Notes: a model not told the origin generated them from the letters alone. DNA of 21,722 bases from FEN-1297 sp964498065 (GCA_964498065.1 CAZCFZ010000064.1:1-21722); one strand, 5' to 3'. Shown: positions 1 to 7,433, numbered from the stretch's first letter. Translations and numbers: made by a program.

Positions 1-282
1 TTTACTGACATTTCTATTGAGTCGAATCTATGTCATTTCTATGGAGTTATTACAAGTAAAGAATTTTAAATCACTTTAAATTGATTTTATAAACTTTATT
101 TAATAAGTTTCACGCAAAAATATTGTTGAATTCTTTATCTTAGGTTTCCGACCTTTGAAGCTTGTCTATATAAAACATACCGAACAGAATAGAAGGGGAT
201 TATTAAATTCCAACAAGGTTAATTATAATTACACTTCAAGGATTGGTGTTTCTCTAAAACAGTTTTCTAAAGGAGAAAATTA
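1..282. other. AT-rich non-coding leader of the sdh operon
   Basis: No gene with a usable start is visible here. Frame 1 is open from the edge to a stop at 67-69, too short to assign. The stretch holds a 17-nt imperfect direct repeat at its left end (listed separately) and a small inverted repeat, AAACTT at 91-96 with AAGTTT at 105-110. A TATAAT hexamer lies at 224-229 but has no convincing -35 box, so the sdh promoter stays unplaced. The Shine-Dalgarno site AAGGAG for the first sdh gene is at about 270-275. Confidence 0.5.
6..47. repeat. 17-nt direct repeat, two copies at 25-nt spacing
   Basis: TGaCATTTCTATtGAGT at 6-22 recurs as TGtCATTTCTATgGAGT at 31-47, with two mismatches. The spacing of 25 nt puts both copies on nearly the same helical face. 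Multiple short terminal repeats starting with TG are typical of IS21-family ends, so this may be a remnant of such an element, but no transposase is visible. A regulatory double site is the alternative. Confidence 0.5.
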
Positions 283-942
283 ATGGGTTGGTTTTGGAAA
301 TTCTTCAATTCATCAATCGGTAAAAAAATATTTATGGCTGTTACAGGCGTTTTACTGATTCTTTTTATAATCTTACACTTAATAGGTAACCTTACTTTAT
401 TCTGGGGCGAAAAAGCATTTATGAGTTATGCCGGAACTCTGGAAACATTTAAACCAATAGTAAGAGTAATTGAAGTAATATTAGCTGCAGTTTTTATTTT
501 GCACATAATTAATGGAGTAAGGTTGTGGTATTCAAATAAAGTAGCCAAATCTAAAGATTATGCTGTAAATGCAAAGTCAAAAAATTCGGATATCTTTTCA
601 AGAACTATGATCTGGTCTGGAAGTATAATTTTTATTTTCCTAGTAATTCATTTACAGACAATATGGTATCCGAATAACTTCGGCGGAAGCAGCGAAGAGT
701 TGTATTCTATTGTAACAGGTCTGTTTGCAAATGCGGTATATTCTTGGTTTTATATTATTGCAATGGTGCTTTTGGGCTTTCATTTGAATCACGGATTTCA
801 AAGTGCGTTCCAAACATTCGGATGGAACCATAAAAAATATTTTAGCCTAATACAATTAGTAGGTACTGTTTACTCTATAATAATGGCAGCCGGTTTTGCT
901 TCACTGCCAATATACTTTTTATATTTTCATGGGAGAGGATAA
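283..942 (+). CDS. sdhC: Succinate dehydrogenase/fumarate reductase cytochrome b subunit (b558 family)
   Basis: This 219-residue protein is the membrane anchor of complex II. It binds heme and passes electrons between the Fe-S subunit and the quinone pool. Five hydrophobic segments are visible at about residues 15-38, 60-80, 108-128, 152-172 and 190-215. Histidines 32, 74, 123 and 167 sit in the first four of these, matching the spacing of the four heme ligands of di-heme FrdC-type anchors. One large anchor without a separate SdhD is the expected b-type arrangement. The start is supported by AAGGAG about 9 nt upstream. The stop is followed directly by the ATG of the flavoprotein gene, so translation is probably coupled. 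Whether the complex works mainly as dehydrogenase or reductase cannot be told from sequence alone. Confidence 0.93.
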   Translation: MGWFWKFFNSSIGKKIFMAVTGVLLILFIILHLIGNLTLFWGEKAFMSYAGTLETFKPIVRVIEVILAAVFILHIINGVRLWYSNKVAKSKDYAVNAKSKNSDIFSRTMIWSGSIIFIFLVIHLQTIWYPNNFGGSSEELYSIVTGLFANAVYSWFYIIAMVLLGFHLNHGFQSAFQTFGWNHKKYFSLIQLVGTVYSIIMAAGFASLPIYFLYFHGRG

Positions 943-2853
943 ATGGAAAAACTAGATTCTAAAATTCCGGAAGGTCCGATAGAGAGTAAATGGACAAACT
1001 ATAAGTTTAACTTGAAATTAGTTAACCCGGCGAACAAAAGAAAATACGATATTATTGTAGTGGGCACCGGACTTGCAGGCGCATCGGCAGCAGCTTCTTT
1101 GGCAGAATTAGGCTATAATGTAAAATCATTTTCCTTTCATGATTCACCGCGGCGTGCGCATAGTATTGCTGCACAGGGAGGAATAAATGCTGCTAAAAAT
1201 TATCCTAATGATAATGACTCGATATTTAGGCTTTTTTATGATACCGTAAAAGGAGGCGACTTCCGTGCCCGCGAAGCTAATGTTTACCGTCTTGCCGAAG
1301 TAAGTAACAATATAATTGATCAATGTGTTGCGCAGGGAGTTCCGTTTGCTAGAGAGTACGGCGGATTACTTGACAACCGTTCTTTCGGCGGAGCTCAAGT
1401 TTCTAGAACATTTTATGCAAGAGGCCAAACAGGCCAGCAGCTTTTGTTAGGCGCTTACAGCGCTTTAAGCAGGCAAATAGGTAAAGGTGCAATTCAAATG
1501 TATTCTCGGCGAGAATTGCTCGACCTTGTTGTGGTTGACGGACAAGCTAGAGGAATTGTTGTTCGGAATTTATTAACAGGTGAAATTGAAAAATATGCCG
1601 GTCATGCTGTAGTACTTGCCACAGGCGGTTATTCAAATGTATTTTTTCTTTCCACAAATGCAATGAACAGCAATGCTACCGCAATTTGGAGAGCTCACAA
1701 GCGGGGCGCTTATTTTGCTAATCCATGCTATACTCAAATTCATCCGACATGTCTTCCGGTGCATGGAGAGAATCAATCTAAGCTTACATTAATGAGCGAA
1801 AGCTTAAGAAACGATGGAAGAGTCTGGGTATCTAAGAAAAAAGGAGATACCAGAAAAGCTAAAGAAATTCCGGAAGAAGAAAGGGACTATTATCTTGAGA
1901 GAAAATATCCGTCATTCGGAAATTTAACGCCTAGAGATATTGCTTCAAGAAGTGCAAAAGAAGTTTGCGATGAAGGAAGAGGTATCCAGGGCGGGGAAGC
2001 AGTCTATCTTGATTTTGCAGATGCGATAAATCGATTGGGAAAAAAAGCAATAGAAGAAAAATATGGAAACCTCTTTGAGATTTATGAAACCATCACAGGC
2101 GAAAATCCGTATGAAGTACCGATGAAAATTTATCCGGCTCCGCATTATACAATGGGGGGATTGTGGGTAGATTACAATTTAATGAGTTCTATACCTGGAC
2201 TTTTTGTATTAGGTGAAGCTAATTTTTCCGATCACGGTGCAAATAGACTCGGAGCTAGCGCTTTAATGCAGGGCCTTGCCGACGGCTACTTTGTGATTCC
2301 TTATACTCTTGGAAATTATCTTGCAAGAAATAAATTTGCTGCAGTTACAACCGATCACGAAGAATTCAAAAAAGAAGAAAATGGTGTTAAAGAATTGGTA
2401 GAACGTCTTCTTTCCATAAAAGGCGAAAAAACAGTCGATGAGATACATAAAAAACTCGGCAGAATTATGTGGAATAAAGTCGGAATGGCAAGAAATGAAA
2501 AAGGATTAAAAGAAGCTATTTCGGAAATTAAAGAACTTAGAGAAGACTTCTGGAAAAATGTAAATGTTGTAGGTTCCGCTAATGATCTTAATCAAACATT
2601 GGAAAGAGCCGGAAGAGTAGCCGATTATCTTGAATTAAGTGAATTAATGGCTTCTGATGCGCTTCATAGAAATGAATCGTGCGGCGGACATTTTAGAGAA
2701 GAATACCAAACAGAAGAAGGTGAAGCTAAACGTGACGATGAGAATTTCAGATATGTTGCTGCTTGGGAATTTGAAAATGTCGGAAAATGGAATCTACATA
2801 AAGAAGATTTAGAGTTTGAATATGTAAAATTATCCCAGAGGAGTTATAAATAA
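943..2853 (+). CDS. sdhA: Succinate dehydrogenase/fumarate reductase flavoprotein subunit
   Basis: This is the catalytic subunit (636 aa), which interconverts succinate and fumarate at a covalently bound FAD on the cytoplasmic face of the membrane. A Rossmann FAD motif GTGLAG is at residues 41-46. The covalent FAD histidine is His73 in RAHSIAAQGG. Substrate and catalytic residues of the family are present: HPT at 267-269, the proton-shuttle Arg331 in TPRDIASR, His401 in PAPHYTMGG, and Arg435 in GANRLGAS. The helical C-terminal region follows, with HRNESCGGHFR near its end. The length fits the b-type family. It begins one base after the sdhC stop, and its own stop overlaps the sdhB start by one base (TAATG), so the three genes form one tightly coupled operon. 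Confidence 0.96.
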   Translation: MEKLDSKIPEGPIESKWTNYKFNLKLVNPANKRKYDIIVVGTGLAGASAAASLAELGYNVKSFSFHDSPRRAHSIAAQGGINAAKNYPNDNDSIFRLFYDTVKGGDFRAREANVYRLAEVSNNIIDQCVAQGVPFAREYGGLLDNRSFGGAQVSRTFYARGQTGQQLLLGAYSALSRQIGKGAIQMYSRRELLDLVVVDGQARGIVVRNLLTGEIEKYAGHAVVLATGGYSNVFFLSTNAMNSNATAIWRAHKRGAYFANPCYTQIHPTCLPVHGENQSKLTLMSESLRNDGRVWVSKKKGDTRKAKEIPEEERDYYLERKYPSFGNLTPRDIASRSAKEVCDEGRGIQGGEAVYLDFADAINRLGKKAIEEKYGNLFEIYETITGENPYEVPMKIYPAPHYTMGGLWVDYNLMSSIPGLFVLGEANFSDHGANRLGASALMQGLADGYFVIPYTLGNYLARNKFAAVTTDHEEFKKEENGVKELVERLLSIKGEKTVDEIHKKLGRIMWNKVGMARNEKGLKEAISEIKELREDFWKNVNVVGSANDLNQTLERAGRVADYLELSELMASDALHRNESCGGHFREEYQTEEGEAKRDDENFRYVAAWEFENVGKWNLHKEDLEFEYVKLSQRSYK

Positions 2854-3626
2854 TGAGCGGGAACAATTTGAATTTAAAATTGAAAATCTGGCGCCAGACA
2901 GGTCCTAAAGCAGTTGGTGCTTTTGTTGATTATAAAGTATCAGTTTCACCTGATGCCTCTTTTCTTGAAATGCTTGATGAAATAAATAATGATCTTGAGA
3001 AAAATAATAAGGAACCGATAGTATTTGAAAGCGATTGCAGGGAAGGAATTTGCGGAACTTGCGGTATGGTTATAAACGGTGAGCCGCACGGGCCGCTAAG
3101 AAAAATTGCCACCTGCCAGCTTCACATGAGGAACTTTAAAGACGGGCAGACAATTTATGTCGAACCTTTTAGAGCAAAATCTTTTCCAATTATTAAAGAT
3201 CTTGCTGTCGACCGTTCTGCTTTTGATAAAATTATTCAAGCCGGAGGATTTATATCAGTAAATACCGGCGGTGTTCCTGATGCTAACGCGATACCAATTA
3301 CAAAAGAAATTGCTTCCCAGGCGTTTGACTCGGCGGCTTGTATCGGATGCGGTGCCTGTGTAGCAGCGTGTAAAAATGCTTCCGCTATGCTTTTTGTTTC
3401 TGCAAAAGTTTCTCATTTTGCACTGCTTCCTCAAGGTCAGCCTGAAAGGCAGGAACGTGTTGAAGCCATGGTAGCTAAGATGGACGAACTTGGATTCGGC
3501 AGCTGTTCAAATACATATGCATGCGAAGCGGAATGCCCGAAAGGTATTTCGGTTACAAATATTGCAAGAATGAACCGTGAATATTTTTCTGCCAAACTAA
3601 AATCTTCAAATGTTGAGGTAGAGTAA
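2853..3626 (+). CDS. sdhB: Succinate dehydrogenase/fumarate reductase iron-sulfur subunit
   Basis: This 257-aa subunit carries electrons from the FAD of SdhA to the heme of SdhC. The plant-type [2Fe-2S] ligands are Cys62, Cys67, Cys70 and Cys88 (CREGICGTC plus a later Cys). The C-terminal ferredoxin-like domain has CIGCGACVAAC at 163-173 and a second set at Cys218, Cys224 and Cys228 (CEAECPKG), which together hold the [4Fe-4S] and [3Fe-4S] clusters. All expected ligands are intact. The ATG overlaps the sdhA stop codon. A strong hairpin terminator follows 25 nt after the stop, which marks this as the last gene of the operon. Confidence 0.96.
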   Translation: MSGNNLNLKLKIWRQTGPKAVGAFVDYKVSVSPDASFLEMLDEINNDLEKNNKEPIVFESDCREGICGTCGMVINGEPHGPLRKIATCQLHMRNFKDGQTIYVEPFRAKSFPIIKDLAVDRSAFDKIIQAGGFISVNTGGVPDANAIPITKEIASQAFDSAACIGCGACVAACKNASAMLFVSAKVSHFALLPQGQPERQERVEAMVAKMDELGFGSCSNTYACEAECPKGISVTNIARMNREYFSAKLKSSNVEVE

Positions 3627-3651
3627 CTTTTTTCTGAAAATATTAACTGCT

Positions 3652-3687
3652 AAAAAAATCCCGGTTTATTTTAATCGGGATTTTTTT
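3652..3687 (+). terminator. Intrinsic terminator of the sdh operon
   Basis: Seven A then TCCCG (3652-3663) pair with CGGGA then seven T (3676-3687), a 12-bp stem with a 12-nt loop that runs into a T tract. The A tract on the left makes it usable from the other strand too, but no gene approaches from that side. Confidence 0.9.
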
Positions 3688-3775
3688 ATCTTTTCAATTG
3701 AAAAACCTCATAATTTAATTTTTCGGTTAAGATTTCCAATGATCTTGTTTTATAGATATATTGTAATTTGGTTTT

Positions 3776-3795
3776 TTGAAAGGATGAACTTTCAA
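3776..3795. repeat. Inverted repeat TTGAAAG-N6-CTTTCAA, possible operator
   Basis: A 7-bp perfect dyad lies about 55 nt upstream of the acidic-protein gene start. A 14-bp palindrome, TTTTCAATTGAAAA, is further upstream at 3691-3704. Either could bind a regulator of the downstream gene pair. In DNA this AT-rich, such dyads also arise by chance. Confidence 0.3.
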
Positions 3796-3849
3796 TAAGG
3801 GCGAAAATTACCGCATAAATTAAATTATTAATTTGGAGTTAATTGATTT

Positions 3850-5589
3850 ATGTTTGAAAAGGAAATTAAATTTATATCTGATTTTAATCTTAACAAGATT
3901 AAAAGTTTGGGCTCATTTATTACATTCGATAAAATATTGAACAGCGGAATACATCCGGCAGTTCTAAAGTATATTTCCGCCGAATTGGATTATTTAATAA
4001 ATGAAGACAGAAAGAAATTATTACAGCAATCAGTATTTGATTATTCGGGACCCGAAGTTGCCAAATATTTTAGCTTAATTGCACAGGAAGTTAAGAAAAA
4101 TAAAAAGATTTCATATGAAGATATTAAGAAACTTGTTATTCAGGCGGTTTCATTTAATATTAATTATCTGATAAGACCGAACTGGGCGTTAACTAAAATT
4201 GTTTTTAACGAAGACAGCAGTAAGTCAACAGATGAAATAAACTTGATTTTAAATTACGTTTACTATTATGATTATATAAAAAATATATTTAATTCATATC
4301 TTCAAAAAAGAAAAATAGTTGTTTTAAGCTTAACGGAATTTGAGCTGATTCTAAATAAAATAGATAAAGAACTTTTTAATTCACAAGCTCAAAAGCTTAT
4401 TGAAAATGCCCTGGTTTCGATAGCTGAATTTTCTAACCTTGGCTCCGGGCATAAAACCAGGATCTCACCCAACACCTTGGAATATTATCTTAAAGAAAAA
4501 AATCAATTAGATTACCTTTTTAAACTTAGACGAAAATTTCCGGCAGACGTTAAGCAAAGAATTGATATTGCCGATATAAGTAAAGCTTTATTTTCTTTTA
4601 TTCCTGAGGAAGGAGCGCCAAACTTATTCGAAGAAGAAACAGTAGAATTGGAAGGAACACCGGCACTTGAGGAAACTGAAATGGAACTAAATACTGATGA
4701 AGAACCTCAACAGGAACTTGAAGAGGAAACTGAAGTATATGTGAATCCTGATGAAGAACCCCAATCTGAACTTCAAGAGGAAACAGGATTGGAAAATGAA
4801 ATAGAGCCGGAAGAATCAGTGGAAATTGGCTCTGAAGAATTGCACGATGATGAATCACCTGCTGAAAATATTAAAGATATGGCCGACCTGGAAAGTGATC
4901 AAAAAGTTGAATTGCCGGATGACAATGAAGAAACAACATTTGAAATTGATGAAGATCTTCTAGATATGTATGAAAAAGAGCTTGGATCAAAATCTGAAAG
5001 TTTGGAAGATATTGAGGCAGAAAAACAGGAACCCGAATCGAATTCATCCAAGAAAGAAGATTTGGAAGACATGGATGATTTTGATGATGAAACACGCGAT
5101 CTTTTAAAGGATTTTAGTGATTCAATTGATGAGGAAAATATTGTTGAAGAAAAGCATGATAAGGAAATTGATGGAAACCTTCCTTCTACCGGTAATAGTT
5201 TTAATGAGGAAATATTAGATGAAAAAAGTTTTGATGAAATTTTGAATGAAGTATCTGAAAAACAGGGAGAAGATAATTTAGAAATTGATACAGAGAAAAT
5301 TTCGGAAGACGAGAACCCGCGAAAAATCCCGATAAAACATGTCAAAAAAAGGGAAAAAGATTTTTTTGAATATATAAGCGATAAAGAAATTGAAAAAGTT
5401 GTTGCTTCGGTATTTAATGACGACAGGGAAGACTTTGCTAATACAATGGAAAGATTAACCGAATGCAGCAGTTATGAAGAAGCGACAGAAATACTAAAAA
5501 GCGTCTTTTTAACTTATCGCGTGAATCCTTATTCCAGAGACGCCATTATCTTGACGAACTCAGTCTCAAATTATTTTAGTCAGGATTAG
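3850..5589 (+). CDS. Unrecognised 579-aa protein with long acidic middle, upstream of obg
   Basis: I do not recognise this family. Three parts can be seen. Residues 1-250 look helical and globular, with many Lys, Ile, Leu and Tyr. Residues 252-490 are a strongly acidic, low-complexity stretch, probably disordered, with an 18-residue near-repeat (DEEPQQELEEET at 283-294, DEEPQSELQEET at 301-312). Residues 500-579 look like a second small helical domain ending YRVNPYSRDAIILTNSVSNYF. No signal peptide or membrane segment is seen, so it should be cytoplasmic. Its stop is separated from the obg ATG by one base, which implies translational coupling. A role near ribosome assembly or GTPase control is only a guess from this position. 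The acidic tract could mimic nucleic acid or bind a basic partner. Reverse-strand open frames opposite the acidic region are artefacts of its biased codons. Confidence 0.8.
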   Translation: MFEKEIKFISDFNLNKIKSLGSFITFDKILNSGIHPAVLKYISAELDYLINEDRKKLLQQSVFDYSGPEVAKYFSLIAQEVKKNKKISYEDIKKLVIQAVSFNINYLIRPNWALTKIVFNEDSSKSTDEINLILNYVYYYDYIKNIFNSYLQKRKIVVLSLTEFELILNKIDKELFNSQAQKLIENALVSIAEFSNLGSGHKTRISPNTLEYYLKEKNQLDYLFKLRRKFPADVKQRIDIADISKALFSFIPEEGAPNLFEEETVELEGTPALEETEMELNTDEEPQQELEEETEVYVNPDEEPQSELQEETGLENEIEPEESVEIGSEELHDDESPAENIKDMADLESDQKVELPDDNEETTFEIDEDLLDMYEKELGSKSESLEDIEAEKQEPESNSSKKEDLEDMDDFDDETRDLLKDFSDSIDEENIVEEKHDKEIDGNLPSTGNSFNEEILDEKSFDEILNEVSEKQGEDNLEIDTEKISEDENPRKIPIKHVKKREKDFFEYISDKEIEKVVASVFNDDREDFANTMERLTECSSYEEATEILKSVFLTYRVNPYSRDAIILTNSVSNYFSQD

Positions 5590-5590
5590 G

Positions 5591-6592
5591 ATGTTCATCG
5601 ATTTTACAGAAATCGAAGTTAAAGCAGGCAATGGAGGAAGCGGTGCAGTAACTTTTAGAAGGGAAAAATACGTACCCAAAGGCGGTCCATCGGGAGGCAA
5701 CGGCGGAAAAGGTGGAGATATTATATTAGAAGCTCATCATAATTTATATACATTATTAGATTTCAAATACAAAAAGAAGTATAAAGCTCAAGACGGAAAG
5801 CCCGGCGGAAGTTCTTTAAAAGATGGTAAAAATGGTGAGGATGTTATTATTAATGTGCCTGTCGGGACAATAATAAAAAATCCGCAAACCTCTAAAATTT
5901 TATTTGACCTTGATACAGATTGCAAAAAAATAATTATTGCAAAAGGAGGAAAGGGAGGTAAAGGGAACAGCAATTTCGCTACACCCACAAATCAAGCACC
6001 TAGGTTTGCGGAACCGGGTAAAAGCGGTGAAGAAAAAAAAATAATTTTGGAACTTAAGCTGATTGCCGATGTAGGCCTGGTAGGATTTCCGAATTCCGGT
6101 AAATCCACCCTTATCTCAAAAATTTCAGCTGCAAAACCTAAAATTGCGGATTATCCATTCACAACACTTGAACCTAATCTCGGAATGGTTCAATATAAAG
6201 ATTATCAAAGCTTTACTGTTGCAGATATTCCGGGAATAATTGAAGGCGCACATGAAGGCAAAGGATTGGGACTTAAATTCTTGAGGCATATCGAAAGGAC
6301 TAAAATATTATTATTCCTTATTGATATTACATCGGATGATTACCAGAGAGATTATAATTTGCTTTTAAATGAATTAAGCAGTTACAGCAAAGAACTTTCA
6401 AAAAAGAAAAAAATAGTCTCATTATCCAAAGCCGACCTGGTAGAAGAACAGAAATTAAAAAAGTTTAGTAAAAAGAAGATTAATAAAGCCGATTCGCCGC
6501 TGCTTGTATTCTCATCTGTTTCCGGAATAGGAATTAAGGAATTACTTGATTACTTATGGAAAACATTGGAAAATACAGGACTTTCAAAGTAA
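5591..6592 (+). CDS. obgE: Obg/CgtA family GTPase, ribosome assembly factor
   Basis: Obg is an essential GTPase that acts in late assembly of the 50S ribosomal subunit and in growth control. The first roughly 155 residues are the glycine-rich Obg fold (GNGGSGAVTFRREKYVPKGGP, residues 13-33, then GGSSLKDGKNGEDV and KGGKGGKGN). The G domain follows: G1 GFPNSGKS at 165-172, the switch region YPFTTLEPNLG at 188-198, G3 DIPG at 212-215, G4 SKAD at 279-282 and G5 SSVSG at 308-312. G4 is a variant of the usual NKxD. The protein ends at 333 aa and lacks the extra C-terminal OCT domain, as many short Obg proteins do. No Shine-Dalgarno site is needed if translation is coupled to the acidic-protein gene, whose stop is one base upstream. 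Confidence 0.96.
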   Translation: MFIDFTEIEVKAGNGGSGAVTFRREKYVPKGGPSGGNGGKGGDIILEAHHNLYTLLDFKYKKKYKAQDGKPGGSSLKDGKNGEDVIINVPVGTIIKNPQTSKILFDLDTDCKKIIIAKGGKGGKGNSNFATPTNQAPRFAEPGKSGEEKKIILELKLIADVGLVGFPNSGKSTLISKISAAKPKIADYPFTTLEPNLGMVQYKDYQSFTVADIPGIIEGAHEGKGLGLKFLRHIERTKILLFLIDITSDDYQRDYNLLLNELSSYSKELSKKKKIVSLSKADLVEEQKLKKFSKKKINKADSPLLVFSSVSGIGIKELLDYLWKTLENTGLSK

Positions 6593-6595
6593 ATA

Positions 6596-6672
6596 ATTCT
6601 TTAATATTTCAAGTTTTTCAATTTATAAGATTAAGTATGGATTTGTTATACTAATCTTAATAATTAAAGAAT
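6596..6672. repeat. Nested stem-loops 3' of obg
   Basis: An outer 10-bp pair, ATTCTTTAAT (6596-6605) with ATTAAAGAAT (6663-6672), encloses an inner hairpin. The inner hairpin has TAAGATTAAGTAT (6626-6638) against ATACTAATCTTA (6648-6659), 12 pairs with one bulged A and a 9-nt loop. There is no T tract after the stem on either strand, so it does not look like a standard terminator. A small RNA or an mRNA 3'-end structure is possible. Confidence 0.45.
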
Positions 6673-6713
6673 ATTATAAAAATTAAAGCTATTAGTACCA
6701 TTTACTTCGGGGA

Positions 6714-6794
6714 AAGGGGACAAGCAGAAAACTTAAAAAGGAAGAGAAGGAAAATCTTGCGGACTTTCCTTTCTTCTTAATTAAAAATCCCCTT
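6714..6794 (-). terminator. Possible terminator of the small minus-strand gene
   Basis: AAGGAAA (6747-6753) pairs with TTTCCTT (6765-6771). An outer pair, AAGGGGA (6714-6720) with TCCCCTT (6788-6794), may close a larger structure. Read on the minus strand, the inner stem begins about 27 nt after the stop of the 75-aa gene and is followed by CTCTTCCTTTTT. The stem is short, so termination efficiency is uncertain. Confidence 0.4.
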
Positions 6795-6797
6795 GTG

Positions 6798-7025
6798 TTA
6801 AGAAAGACCGGCTGCCTGTTCTTTAAGCTGTGCAGCGGCCGATTCGGCTGCTTCCTCTTGAGAAGATGTTCCGTTCAGCTTTGCAGCAAGTTCTTTTGCA
6901 GCTTCAGAAATTGTAGCAACATCTCCATTAGGATTGGACTTCGCTGTCGAAGCTGTTGCTGCCTTATGAGCAGTACTTGAAACAGAAAATGTACTTCCCA
7001 CAGATCCAATTGAACTAATTGTCAT
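6798..7025 (-). CDS. Small Ala/Ser-rich protein (75 aa), unknown function
   Basis: The reading is supported mainly by its ribosome binding site: on the minus strand AGGAGGTGA sits 7 nt before the ATG, the longest anti-Shine-Dalgarno match in the window. The protein starts MTISSIGSVGS, is rich in Ala, Ser and Thr, and has no Cys or Trp, no signal peptide and no membrane segment. The first half looks disordered. Residues 35-48 (DVATISEAAKELAA) form a likely amphipathic helix, and a second helix follows an NGTSSQEEAAES linker. The helix resembles the short D-x-[VI]-x-IS-x-AAKE motif near the middle of FlgM-type anti-sigma factors such as that of Bacillus subtilis, but that is too short to assign a function. 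It is flanked by a structured leader on one side and a possible terminator on the other, so it looks like a free-standing gene. Confidence 0.7.
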   Translation of the reverse strand: MTISSIGSVGSTFSVSSTAHKAATASTAKSNPNGDVATISEAAKELAAKLNGTSSQEEAAESAAAQLKEQAAGLS

Positions 7026-7032
7026 TATTAAT

Positions 7033-7041
7033 TCACCTCCT
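7033..7041 (-). promoter_or_regulatory. Extended Shine-Dalgarno site of the 75-aa gene
   Basis: TCACCTCCT on the plus strand reads AGGAGGTGA on the minus strand, a nine-base match to the 16S rRNA tail, 7 nt before the ATG at 7025. It fixes the start codon and suggests strong translation. Confidence 0.85.
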
Positions 7042-7290
7042 ATGTGGTTTTTATGAAAGATTTAATTTGATCCGCTTGTGTTAGACACATTTCATAATCG
7101 AAAGGGATCAGAAAATCTTTAATTAGTCTTCGTCACACCGGACTTCGACGAACAAAATCGTTAAGGTAAAATTAATTAACGAACTGGCAGGTTTCTTGCT
7201 ACAATGCTAACAAAAAGGTATGTAGGCTGGGGCAAAGGACTAAAAACATTGATTTGTTTCTTTTATTCTAATCTTGTGAGGTAAATACTT
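7042..7290. other. Hairpin-rich non-coding stretch, probable leader of the 75-aa gene
   Basis: About 250 nt without a plausible gene. Four dyads can be seen: TGATCC (7068-7073) with GGATCA (7105-7110); inside it TGTGT (7077-7081) with ACACA (7085-7089); TTCGTC (7129-7134) with GACGAA (7147-7152); and TCGTTAA (7158-7164) with TTAACGA (7176-7182). Its GC content is locally higher than neighbouring spacers around 7185-7240. It may be a 5' untranslated leader for the minus-strand gene or contain a small RNA. I could not match it to a riboswitch class I know. Confidence 0.4.
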
Positions 7291-7319
7291 TTGAAATTCA
7301 ATTCAAATGTTTCTATATT
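7291..7319 (+). promoter_or_regulatory. Sigma70-type promoter of tRNA-Met/secG
   Basis: A -35 box TTGAAA (7291-7296) and a -10 box TATATT (7314-7319) are separated by exactly 17 nt. Transcription would start near 7326, about 15 nt before the tRNA. The same segment also fits the Bacteroidota pattern TTTG-N20-TAnnTTT. Confidence 0.7.
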
Positions 7320-7340
7320 TACAAGCTAAAATTAAAATGA

Positions 7341-7417
7341 GGCGGGGTAGCTCAGTTGGTTAGAGCAGTGGAATCATAATCCACGTGTCGGGGGTTCGAA
7401 TCCCTCCCCCGCTACCA
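7341..7417 (+). tRNA. tRNA-Met (anticodon CAU), elongator type
   Basis: A complete 77-nt cloverleaf with encoded CCA. The acceptor arm is GGCGGGG with CCCCGCT, giving a G1-U72 wobble. The D arm is GCTC/GAGC. The anticodon stem GTGGA/TCCAC holds the loop ATCATAA with CAT at 7375-7377, and the T arm carries TTCGAAT. The anticodon stem lacks the three consecutive G-C pairs of initiator tRNA, so this is an elongator Met tRNA. A tRNA-Ile2 whose CAU is modified to lysidine cannot be fully excluded. The next gene, secG, starts 16 nt after the CCA, so the tRNA is probably cut out of a shared transcript. Confidence 0.95.
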
Positions 7418-7433
7418 TATTAAGGAGAACGAT

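Noticed and set aside
307..312. Missing SdhD subunit as an anomaly
   Set aside because: The five-helix anchor encoded at 283-942 is the single-subunit b-type anchor, for which no SdhD is expected.
4899..5345. 148-residue Ser-rich open frame on the minus strand
   Set aside because: It lies opposite the acidic low-complexity part of the 579-aa gene. GAA/GAT-rich codons read as Ser/Phe/Leu in reverse and leave few stops, and there is no ribosome site. The same holds for the shorter minus-strand frames at 4598-4858 and 4871-5095.
6795..6980. 61-residue Cys-rich plus-strand open frame
   Set aside because: It lies opposite the 75-aa gene. Ala GCN and Ser codons of that gene read as Cys/Ser/Arg codons in reverse, and only the minus strand has a ribosome binding site.
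7341..7417. Initiator tRNA-fMet
   Set aside because: The anticodon stem GTGGA/TCCAC lacks the three G-C pairs required in initiator tRNA, so it is called elongator Met.
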